The translations under genes were made by a program, and so were the position numbers. Shown here one piece after another: positions 57,165 to 64,000 of a DNA stretch of 64,000 nt. Below the pieces are notes generated by a model. It saw only the letters and a list, made by a program, of their open reading frames with translations. It did no database searches and was not told the origin of the DNA. The stretch spans positions 186,001 through 250,000 of the forward strand of contig NZ_JAGMUJ010000040.1 in the NCBI RefSeq assembly GCF_019049255.1, read 5' to 3'. The DNA is from Streptomyces sp. AC558_RSS880. GTDB taxonomy: Bacteria > Actinomycetota > Actinomycetes > Streptomycetales > Streptomycetaceae. The stretch's first letter is position 1. The number at the start of each line of letters is the position of its first letter.

Positions 57165-58681
57165 ACCTCCGCCGCCGCGTCGCCGCCGGTGCCGCCGTCC
57201 TCACCGCCGCCAGCGCGCTCGCGCTGGTCCCGGCCACGACGGCGAGCGCGCACCCGCTCGGCAACTTCACCGTCAACCGCTACGACGGGCTGGTGGCCGC
57301 GCCCGGTGAACTCCGCGTCCACCACGTCGAGGACCTCGCCGAGATCCCGGCCGCCCAGGCGGGGCCGGACCTCGAGCGGCTGGGCTGGGACGCCTGGGCC
57401 CGGCAGCGCTGTGCCACGGCCGCGCGGGACAGCGAGGTGCGCGTCGACGGGCGGGCGGTCCCGCTCACCGCGGGCACCGCCCGCGTGCGCGTGCGGCCCG
57501 GTCAGGCCGGGCTCGACACCCTGCGCGTGGAGTGCCGGCTGACCGCGCCCCTCCCCGAGGGCGAAACGGTCGGCCTCCGCTTCCGCGGGGCGGGCGCGTC
57601 GTCCGGGCCGGGCTGGCGGGAGATCACCGCGCGGGGCGACCGTACGACGCTCACCGCCTCGGACGTGCCGACGGCCTCGCCGTCCGGCACACTGACCCGG
57701 TATCCGGAGGAACTGCTCTCGTCCCCGGCCGACACCAGGACCGCGACCCTGCGCGTCCGTCCGGGCGGTCCGGCCCTGGCGGCGGAGGAGGCCGAGGCGC
57801 CCGCCTCCGCCGTACTCCCGCGCGGTGCCGACCGCTGGACCCGCGCGCTCGACGACCTCGTCGCCCGGCACGACCCGACCGCGGGTTTCGCCGCGCTCGC
57901 GCTGCTGGTCGCCGTCGGGCTCGGCGCGGCGCACGCGCTCGCCCCCGGTCACGGCAAGACGCTCATGGCCGCGACGGCGGCGGCGCGCGGAGGCGGGGCC
58001 CGGCTCAGGGACGTCCTGCCCATGGCCGCCTCGGTCACCGTCACCCACACGCTCGGCGTGGTCGCCCTGGGCCTGCTGGTCACGGCCGGTTCGGCCGCCG
58101 CGCCCTCGGTGATCGCCTGGCTGGGCATCGTGAGCGGCGCACTGGTCACCCTGGCCGGCGCGAGCCTCGTACGCCGGGCCCTGCGCAACCGGAACCACAC
58201 GCACCACCACGAACACGCGCACGGTCACCCGCACCACCACGAGCACGGCCACGCACACCCTCCTGAGCACGGTCACCCGCACCCGCGGGGACACACGCAC
58301 ACCCACGGCGGTCGCACCCACACCCATCCCACCGCCCCCACCCTGCGCGGCACGATCCTGCTCGGTTTCGCCGGCGGGCTGGTGCCCAGTCCGTCCGCCG
58401 TCGTGGTGCTGGTCGGCGCCGCCGCGCTCGGCCGGGCCTGGTTCGGGCTGCTGCTCGTCGTCGCGTACGGCGCCGGGCTGGCCCTGACGCTCACCGCGGC
58501 CGGGTACGCGGTCGTGAAGGCGGGCAGCGGTGTGGCCGGGCTGCTGGCCCGGCGCCCCCGCTGGACGACGGCCCCGTGGGCGGCCCTCGTGCGCCGGAGC
58601 GCGCCCCTGGGGTCGGCGTTCGTCGTCGTGGCCCTGGGCGCCGGATTGGTGTTCAGGGGGGCGGCATCCGCACTCGGCTGA
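57161..58681 (+). CDS. NicO/RcnA-type metal transporter with extracytoplasmic N-domain and His-rich loop
   Basis: A 506-aa protein from a TTG start (GGAGGGGG seven bases upstream) that overlaps the TPR stop. A signal-like leader LRRRVAAGAAVLTAASALALVPATTASAHPLGNFTVN opens a ~230-residue outer domain. The membrane part contains the NicO motif GLGAAHALAPGHGKTLMAATAAARG, SVTVTHTLGVVALGLLV, and GFAGGLVPSPSAVVVLVGAAALGRAW. Residues ~346-390 are a loop with dense His-x-His repeats (HTHHHEHAHGHPHHHEHGHA and on), a Ni/Co/Zn trap. It probably exports or imports nickel or cobalt. Confidence 0.9.
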   Translation: MNLRRRVAAGAAVLTAASALALVPATTASAHPLGNFTVNRYDGLVAAPGELRVHHVEDLAEIPAAQAGPDLERLGWDAWARQRCATAARDSEVRVDGRAVPLTAGTARVRVRPGQAGLDTLRVECRLTAPLPEGETVGLRFRGAGASSGPGWREITARGDRTTLTASDVPTASPSGTLTRYPEELLSSPADTRTATLRVRPGGPALAAEEAEAPASAVLPRGADRWTRALDDLVARHDPTAGFAALALLVAVGLGAAHALAPGHGKTLMAATAAARGGGARLRDVLPMAASVTVTHTLGVVALGLLVTAGSAAAPSVIAWLGIVSGALVTLAGASLVRRALRNRNHTHHHEHAHGHPHHHEHGHAHPPEHGHPHPRGHTHTHGGRTHTHPTAPTLRGTILLGFAGGLVPSPSAVVVLVGAAALGRAWFGLLLVVAYGAGLALTLTAAGYAVVKAGSGVAGLLARRPRWTTAPWAALVRRSAPLGSAFVVVALGAGLVFRGAASALG

Positions 58682-58732
58682 GCTACTTTCACAAGGAAAG
58701 GGCGAATTCGTCCGGACGCGAAGGGGGGCGCC

Positions 58733-60352
58733 GTGTCCGAGGAACCGGGCGGTGAGCGGGTGGTCGCGGGCCGGTACCGGCTGCTGTCACCGCTGGGCGA
58801 GGGCGGCATGGGGACCGTGTGGCGGGCCCGCGACGAGGTGCTGCACCGCGAGGTCGCCGTCAAGGAGGTGCGCGCCCCGGCCGGGCTGCCGGCGTCCGAC
58901 GTGGAGCGGATGTACGCCCGGCTGGAGCGGGAGGCGTGGGCGGCGGCCCGGATCGCCGACCGGAATGTGGTGACGGTGTACGACGTGGCGATGGAGGACG
59001 GCCGTCCGTGGATCGTCATGGAGCTGGTGCGCGGTCTGTCGCTGGCCGAGGTGCTGGACGCGGAGGGGCCGCTGTCTCCGCGGCGGGCCGCGCACATCGG
59101 TGCGGAGGTGCTCGCCGCGCTGCGGGCCGCGCACGGGGCGGGGGTGCTGCACCGGGACGTGAAACCGGCCAACGTGCTGATCGCGAACGACGGGCGGATC
59201 GTGCTCACCGACTTCGGGATCGCCATGGTCGAGGGCAGCTCGGCGCTGACCATGACCGGGGAGGTCGTCGGTTCGCCCGAGTTCCTCGCGCCGGAGCGGG
59301 CGCTGGGGCGCACGCCGGGGCCCGAGTCGGACCTGTGGTCGCTCGGTGTGCTGCTGTACGCGGCGGTCGAGGGCCACTCGCCCTTCCGCCAGGACACCCC
59401 GCTGAGCACCCTGCGGGCGATCGTCGACGAGGAGCTGCCGCCGCCGCGCCGGGCCGGTCCGCTCGCCCCGGTCGTCGAGGGGCTGTTGCGCAAGGATCCG
59501 GCCGAGCGGCTGTCGGCGGAGCGGGCACAGCAGGAGCTGCGGCTCGTCGGGGCGGGGGGCGCTCCCCGCGCGGACACGGCGCGTTCGGTGCCGTACGCCC
59601 CGACGGTGGCCGCGCTGCCGCAGCCGTACCCGCGGACGTACTCGCCCGCTCCCCCGGCGCCGGCCGCGGGAGCGCCGGCGGCGACCACCGGGGTCACCCG
59701 GCCCGGGCGTGACCGGCGGGCCGCGGTCGCCCTGGTGGCGGGCGTGGTCGCCCTGGCCCTGGCGCTGGCCGGGCTGGCGTACGCGCTGCTGGACGGCGGG
59801 GACGGCGAACCCGGCGCCAAGGGCACCGGGGGTCGGGCGAGTTCGCCCGCGCGGACCGGTGACGACGGGGGCGGCGGCGGGACGCCGAAGACGGACGGTC
59901 CGGCGCCGTCCCCCACCGCGAGCGAGGAGAAGGAGGAGGAGAAGTCCACTCCCCCGCCGCAGACGGTGTCGGTGACGGTGACCGGCGCGCACACGGAGTA
60001 CTCCGGGAGCTGTCCGCCGGCGCACGAGGAGGCGCCCGCGTTCACGGCGACGTTCACGGTGGGGCGGTTGCCGGCCGAGGTCTCCTACCGCTGGGTGGCC
60101 GAGGACGGCTCGGTGGACGATCCGGGCTGGCGGAAGCTGTCGTTCCCCGAGGGAGGCGGGCGTACGAAGCACGACACGGTGGTCGTGACGACGTACTCGG
60201 AGACCGGGGTGTTCGAGAGCGGGATCGGCGTGGAGGTCCGGGAGCCGGTGCGGACGACGTCCGAGACGGTGCCGTTCTCGGTGGCGTGTGAGCCGGAGAC
60301 CCCGTCGGGCGGGGCCTCCGCTTCTCCTTCCGGTTCGGACGACGGGTACTGA
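58733..60352 (+). CDS. Membrane Ser/Thr protein kinase
   Basis: A 539-aa Hanks-type kinase. G-loop GEGGMGTVWRA (residues 22-32), Lys44 in VAVKEV, catalytic loop HRDVKPANVL (~140), DFGIAMV, activation-segment APE in EFLAPERALG, and a proline-rich linker. One membrane helix (AAVALVAGVVALALALAGLAYALL, ~329-352) is followed by an external Ser/Thr/Pro-rich stretch and an Ig-like domain (TATFTVGRLPAEVSYRWVAEDG). No PASTA repeats. GTG start with GGGGGG upstream. Its end is three bases from the convergent lipase stop. Confidence 0.93.
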   Translation: MSEEPGGERVVAGRYRLLSPLGEGGMGTVWRARDEVLHREVAVKEVRAPAGLPASDVERMYARLEREAWAAARIADRNVVTVYDVAMEDGRPWIVMELVRGLSLAEVLDAEGPLSPRRAAHIGAEVLAALRAAHGAGVLHRDVKPANVLIANDGRIVLTDFGIAMVEGSSALTMTGEVVGSPEFLAPERALGRTPGPESDLWSLGVLLYAAVEGHSPFRQDTPLSTLRAIVDEELPPPRRAGPLAPVVEGLLRKDPAERLSAERAQQELRLVGAGGAPRADTARSVPYAPTVAALPQPYPRTYSPAPPAPAAGAPAATTGVTRPGRDRRAAVALVAGVVALALALAGLAYALLDGGDGEPGAKGTGGRASSPARTGDDGGGGGTPKTDGPAPSPTASEEKEEEKSTPPPQTVSVTVTGAHTEYSGSCPPAHEEAPAFTATFTVGRLPAEVSYRWVAEDGSVDDPGWRKLSFPEGGGRTKHDTVVVTTYSETGVFESGIGVEVREPVRTTSETVPFSVACEPETPSGGASASPSGSDDGY

Positions 60353-60355
60353 CGG

Positions 60356-61162
60356 TCAGGCCGCGGCGTCGAGCACCGGCAGATAGCCGCCGGACTGTCC
60401 GGCGGCCGTCGGGTGGTACGAGTTGCCGATGTTGAACCAGTCCACGCTGTGCAGCCAGGAGCTGCCGGAGCAGATCTCGTGGCCGGTGAAGGTGGTGCGT
60501 ACGTCGCCGAAGGTGAAGCCGTGGGCGCCGGCGCGCCGGGCGATGGCGTTGTCGAGATAGTCGGCGGCGTCGTTGATCGCCTTCCGCTTGGTCTCGGAGA
60601 GACCGACGCAGGAGGTGCCGAGCCGGTAGAAGCGGGGGTAGCCGAGCACCACGACACGGGCGTTGGGGGCCCGGTCGCGGATCGCCGAGTAGACGCTGTC
60701 GAGCCTGCCGGGGAGTGTCGAGTCGACGTACGCCCTCGCGGTGGCGATGCGCGAGAGGCAGGAGCTGTCGGACTGGAGCACACAGGTCGTCATGACGTCG
60801 GCGAAACCGGCATCGTTGCCGCCGACGCTGATCGAGACCAGGCCGGTCGAGGTGGAGAGCGGGCCGAGCTGCCCGGAGAGAACATCACCCGTTCGGGCGC
60901 CCGAGCAGGCCGTGAAGTGGAAGGACGAGGGTGAGTTGGCGGCCGCCCAGAGGTAGGGATGGGCCTTCGTGCTGCGCTTGCAGTCGCCGCTGTCGGAGGT
61001 GTAGCTGCCGGCTCCGACGCCGGAGGCGTAGGAGTCGCCGAGGGCCACATAACCGCCGGCCGCGGCCTGTTGGGACGCTTGGGCCGTCGCGGCCCCGGTG
61101 AGGGCGGTGGTGACGGCGAGGAGGAGTGAGCCGAGGAAGAGGACAATTCGGGAACGTCTCAT
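60356..61162 (-). CDS. Secreted SGNH-family lipase/esterase
   Basis: A 268-aa secreted enzyme with signal peptide RSRIVLFLGSLLLAVTTALTGAATAQAS. SGNH blocks: GDSYASGVGAG (block I, nucleophile Ser), GARTGDV with Gly of block II, VGGNDAG (Asn of block III) and WFNIGNSYHPTAAGQ (catalytic Asp-like region and His). Six cysteines suggest three disulfides, as in the S. coelicolor secreted lipase that I recall as SCO1725. AAAGGGAGG lies five bases before the ATG, predicting strong expression. Confidence 0.93.
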   Translation of the reverse strand: MRRSRIVLFLGSLLLAVTTALTGAATAQASQQAAAGGYVALGDSYASGVGAGSYTSDSGDCKRSTKAHPYLWAAANSPSSFHFTACSGARTGDVLSGQLGPLSTSTGLVSISVGGNDAGFADVMTTCVLQSDSSCLSRIATARAYVDSTLPGRLDSVYSAIRDRAPNARVVVLGYPRFYRLGTSCVGLSETKRKAINDAADYLDNAIARRAGAHGFTFGDVRTTFTGHEICSGSSWLHSVDWFNIGNSYHPTAAGQSGGYLPVLDAAA

Positions 61163-61762
61163 GGAACCTCCCTTTAGCAGGATCTCTGCCGCAACCGTGG
61201 TACCAACTACGCGTGTTGACCGGAAGTGTTCATGCCAAAACTGTTGCTGTTCATTCCTGGACGAAATCCGGTCGGGCGGACTTTCGGCCCTTGACGCCCC
61301 CTACGGTGTGCGCCACATTGAAGCCCGTCATCCGACGCTTCGGGGGGAAAAGTCGGCCATGCGGACACACACATCCCGGCAAGAGACTTACGTAACGGCC
61401 AAACCGACGAAAACGTGAGCGGGCGTTCCAGGTCTTGCCATTCGGGCTCAATCGTCAATACCGTCATACATCTCACTCGCGGCGGTCCGTCAGCAAGCGG
61501 TTCCAGGGGAGGGCTCAGGACCGGGACGAACCGACGCGGGGCGCGGTAGGGGGGTGCCGTGCCCGGTGACCGCAACGGTGACCGGGCCGTGCCGCGCGGT
61601 CGGCCGGCTTTTCCGCGGCCGACCAGATTTGCCAGCTCACCCGGCGTGCACGTCGGTTCCGTCCGTCGTGCCGTGAGGTGAGAGCAACCCCCCTTTCGAA
61701 CCGGACGAACAGCCGGGCCGCCCGAGGGGCGGGCGGTCCACCGGACGAGAGGGACCAGACTC
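61163..61762. other. 600-base divergent regulatory region
   Basis: Lies between the lipase (minus) and the glycan operon (plus). AT content is higher than average around 61190-61460, with a TTGGCA -35-like sequence on the minus strand near 61235. The short open frames here are arginine-rich and lack ribosome-binding sites. I see no gene, palindrome or repeat. Confidence 0.4.
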
Positions 61763-62584
61763 ATGAGTTCCGTTCTGCAGCCGGCGACCGAGGACCAGGA
61801 TCCGCCGGTCGCCCGCACGTACCGGCCCGTCTCCTCTCACCTGGCCATAGCGCCGCCGGTGAGCGTGGTGATACCGGCCATGAACGAGGCGGAGAACCTG
61901 CCGTACGTCTTCAAGACGCTTCCCGACTGGATCCACGAAGTGGTCCTGGTCGACGGCAACTCCACCGACGACACCGTCGAGGTGGCCCGCGAACTGTGGC
62001 CCGGCGTCAAGGTCGTCGGGCAGCGCGGCAAGGGAAAGGGAGACGCGCTGCGCTCCGGGTTCGAGGCCTGCACCGGCGACATCATCGTGATGGTCGACGC
62101 GGACGGCTCGGCGGACGGCAACGAGATCGTCAGCTACGTCTCCGCGCTGGTCTCCGGCGCGGACTTCGCCAAGGGGTCCCGCTTCGCCAACGGCGGCGGC
62201 ACCGACGACATGACGTTCATCCGCATGCTGGGCAACCGGGTGCTGTGCGCCGCCGTCAACCGCAAGTTCGGCGCGCGGTACACCGACCTCTGCTACGGCT
62301 ACAACGCCTTCTGGCGGCACTGCCTCGACAAGATCGACCTCGACTGCACCGGCTTCGAGGTCGAGACCCTGATGAACATCCGGGTCGTCAAGGCCGGCCT
62401 CAAGGTGCAGGAGATACCCAGCCACGAGTACCTGCGCATCCACGGCACGAGCAATCTGCGGGCCGTGCGCGACGGGCTGCGCGTGCTGAGAGTCATCCTC
62501 GGGGAGCGTTCCAACCGGCGTGCGCTGCGCCGGCGTCCGCACCCCTCGCCGCTGCTCGACACGGGCCGGGGGAAGGTGTCTTGA
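61763..62584 (+). CDS. GT2-family glycosyltransferase (dolichol-phosphate-mannose-synthase-like)
   Basis: A 273-aa cytoplasmic GT2 enzyme. The GT-A fold starts VSVVIPAMNEAENLPYVFKTLP, then VVLVDGNSTDDTVEVA, KGKGDALRSGFEACTGDIIVMVDADGSADG (with the DxD motif), and YTDLCYGYNAFWRHCLDKI. It transfers a sugar from a nucleotide sugar to a lipid or cell-surface acceptor. First gene of an operon with a second GT2 and a deacetylase. The next gene overlaps the stop by TTGA. Confidence 0.9.
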   Translation: MSSVLQPATEDQDPPVARTYRPVSSHLAIAPPVSVVIPAMNEAENLPYVFKTLPDWIHEVVLVDGNSTDDTVEVARELWPGVKVVGQRGKGKGDALRSGFEACTGDIIVMVDADGSADGNEIVSYVSALVSGADFAKGSRFANGGGTDDMTFIRMLGNRVLCAAVNRKFGARYTDLCYGYNAFWRHCLDKIDLDCTGFEVETLMNIRVVKAGLKVQEIPSHEYLRIHGTSNLRAVRDGLRVLRVILGERSNRRALRRRPHPSPLLDTGRGKVS

Positions 62585-63579
62585 GCGATCCCGGCACCCC
62601 GGGCGTCTCGGTCGTGATCTGCGCCTACACCGAGGACCGCTGGGAGGACGTCCTCGCGGCGGTCGCCTCGGTACGGGCGCAGTCACGGCCGGCCCTGGAG
62701 ACCCTGCTGGTCGTCGACCACAACCAGGACCTCCTGGACCGTCTGGGCAAGGAGTACGAGGAGGCCGACGACGTGCGGGTGCTCGCCAACGCGGGCCCCC
62801 GCGGCCTGTCCGCCGGCCGCAACACCGGAATCGCCGCCTCGCGCGGCGACGTCGTCGCCTTCCTCGACGACGACGCCGTGGCCGAACGCGACTGGCTGAA
62901 GCACTTCGCCGAGGCGTACGACGATCCGCGCGTGATGGCGGTCGGCGGGCGCACCGAACCCCTCTGGGCGTCGGGCCGGCGGCCCGACTGGTTCCCCGAG
63001 GAGTTCGACTGGGTGGTGGGCTGCACCTACCGGGGCCTGCCGCGCGGGCGGGTACGGGTGCGCAACGTGCTCGGCGGCAACGCCTCCTTCCGGCGCGAGG
63101 CCTTCGCCGCGGCGGGCGGCTTCGCCACCGGCATCGGACGCGACGGGAACAAGCGTCCACTGGGCGGGGAGGAGACGGAGCTGTGCATCCGCCTCAGCCG
63201 CGCCCGGCCCGACGCGGTCCTGCTGATCGACGACCGCGCGGTGATCCACCACCGGGTGCCCGAAGTCCGGGAGCACTTCCGCTACTTCCGTACGCGCACC
63301 TACGCCGAGGGGCTGTCCAAGGCGCTGGTGGCCCGCAGCGTGGGCGTGGAGAAGGGGCTGGAGTCCGAACGCCGGTACACCACGCGCGTCCTGCCGGCCG
63401 GGGTGGTGCGGGGACTGCGCGACGCCCTGCTGGCCCGCCCGGGCGGCGCGGGGCGCGCGGGGGCGATCGTGGCCGGGGTGCTCACCGCGGCCGGCGGCTA
63501 CCTGGTGGGGAGCGTGCGCGCCCGGCGGGGCGGGGTCACGTTCTCCGTGGTGGGCATCGAGGAGGCCCGCCGTGACTGA
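62581..63579 (+). CDS. GT2-family glycosyltransferase
   Basis: A 332-aa glycosyltransferase from a TTG start with GGAAGG five bases upstream (overlap with the previous stop). GT-A motifs: VSVVICAYTEDRWEDVLAAVASVRAQ, LLVVDHNQDLLDRL, GLSAGRNTGIAASRGDVVAFLDDDAVAE (DDD), LGGNASFRREAFAAAGGFATGIGR, and GGEETELCIRLSRA (acceptor region). A late hydrophobic stretch near AIVAGVLTAAGGYLVG may tether it to the membrane. Builds an exported polysaccharide or glycolipid with its neighbours. Confidence 0.9.
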   Translation: MSDPGTPGVSVVICAYTEDRWEDVLAAVASVRAQSRPALETLLVVDHNQDLLDRLGKEYEEADDVRVLANAGPRGLSAGRNTGIAASRGDVVAFLDDDAVAERDWLKHFAEAYDDPRVMAVGGRTEPLWASGRRPDWFPEEFDWVVGCTYRGLPRGRVRVRNVLGGNASFRREAFAAAGGFATGIGRDGNKRPLGGEETELCIRLSRARPDAVLLIDDRAVIHHRVPEVREHFRYFRTRTYAEGLSKALVARSVGVEKGLESERRYTTRVLPAGVVRGLRDALLARPGGAGRAGAIVAGVLTAAGGYLVGSVRARRGGVTFSVVGIEEARRD

Positions 63580-64000
63580 CGTACGCGTGCCGGTCCTCAT
63601 GTACCACGCGGTCGCGGCCGACCCCAACGAGGCGACCCGCGCCCTGTCCGTGACCCCGGAGGCGTTCGCCGAGCAGATGGCGGTGATCGCGGACCGGGGC
63701 CTCACCCCCGTCACCACGGCCGAACTGGCCGCGCACTGGCGCTCGGGCCGCCCGCTGCCCGCCCGGCCGGTCCTCGTCACGTTCGACGACGGCTACGAGG
63801 GCGTGCACCGGCACGCGCTGCCCGTGCTCGCCAAGCACGGGTTCCCGGCCACCCTGTTCGTCTCCACGGGCTGGCTGAGGGGGCCGTACGACACCGGCGG
63901 CGGCCTGGACACCATGCTCGACTGGGACCAGGTGCGCGAACTGGCCGGCGCGGGCGTCGAGATCGGCGGGCACAGCCACAGCCATCCGCAGCTCGACCAG
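63572..64000 (+). CDS. Polysaccharide deacetylase (NodB/CE4), 3' end outside window
   Basis: 143 codons visible from GTG 63572 (GGAGG eight bases upstream, overlapping the previous stop). VPVLMYHAVAADPNEATRALSVTPEAF is the usual start of this branch; VLVTFDDGYEGVHRHALPVL carries the catalytic/metal Asp pair and GVEIGGHSHSHPQL the zinc histidines (H-x3-H). It removes acetyl groups from a glycan, probably that assembled by the two preceding glycosyltransferases. The remainder lies beyond 64000. Confidence 0.9.
   Translation, partial: MTDVRVPVLMYHAVAADPNEATRALSVTPEAFAEQMAVIADRGLTPVTTAELAAHWRSGRPLPARPVLVTFDDGYEGVHRHALPVLAKHGFPATLFVSTGWLRGPYDTGGGLDTMLDWDQVRELAGAGVEIGGHSHSHPQLDQ

Noticed and set aside
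1..64000. tRNA, rRNA, CRISPR arrays, transposases, integrase or attachment sites
   Set aside because: None was recognised; the few direct repeats are short tandem tracts without spacers and no recombinase gene is present, so a mobile-element boundary for the left operon cannot be drawn.

Overview
This window looks like a chromosomal segment of a Streptomyces species. It is very GC-rich with strong third-position GC bias, uses many GTG and TTG starts, has many ATGA/GTGA/TTGA gene overlaps, and carries SoxR, a RskA-type sigma/anti-sigma pair, a PASTA-less Ser/Thr kinase and many TetR regulators. From memory, the order gntR-gntK-gntP ... soxR ... hmgA ... sigma/anti-sigma ... kinase ... secreted SGNH lipase follows the conserved core of S. 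coelicolor (roughly SCO1678 to SCO1725). I could not check this.

Layout. (1) 1-7703, minus strand: an accessory-looking operon of five tightly packed genes. In transcription order they are an unrecognised 513-aa protein, an 888-aa HKD (phospholipase D-like) nuclease, an 870-aa TPR protein with a Cys-rich zinc cluster, a short J-domain-like protein that has lost its HPD loop, and a GrpE-like protein cut by the window edge. An Hsp70 gene would be expected further left. This is the best candidate for an undescribed (possibly defence) system. (2) 7.9-12 kb: YchJ-like and DUF1963 proteins, then gluconate uptake and phosphorylation (gntR, gntK, gntP). (3) 12-17.6 kb: a Tat-exported molybdopterin oxidoreductase with its cytochrome b subunit, an APC permease, a TPR-like protein, a Nudix hydrolase and two small DUF202 membrane proteins. 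(4) 17.7-24.3 kb: a TetR-controlled acyl-CoA cluster (APH-like kinase plus ACAD10/11-type dehydrogenase, SDR, acyl-CoA ligase) whose pairing recalls 4-hydroxyacid catabolism. (5) 24.4-28.7 kb: NamZ-type muramidase, zinc-ribbon protein, RNA ligase, SoxR. (6) 28.8-37.3 kb: MaoC, acyl-CoA dehydrogenase, several TetR/ArsR regulators, lipoprotein, and an alcohol/aldehyde dehydrogenase pair, with operators linking distant genes. (7) 37.3-45.6 kb: orphan CUT1 ATPase, small membrane protein, MFS, citrate transporter, formate-dehydrogenase-like enzyme, TetR, lipoprotein. (8) 45.7-52.1 kb: homogentisate dioxygenase, GntR, a stand-alone type ISP specificity-domain protein, and a TetR-controlled ABC exporter with two operators. 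(9) 52.2-64 kb: anti-sigma/sigma factor divergent from a DUF4331-TPR-NicO metal-transport operon, Ser/Thr kinase, SGNH lipase, and a cell-surface glycan operon (two GT2 enzymes and a polysaccharide deacetylase running off the right edge).

No tRNA, rRNA, CRISPR array, insertion sequence or replication origin was recognised. Several intrinsic terminators and regulator palindromes are clear from the bases and are listed.
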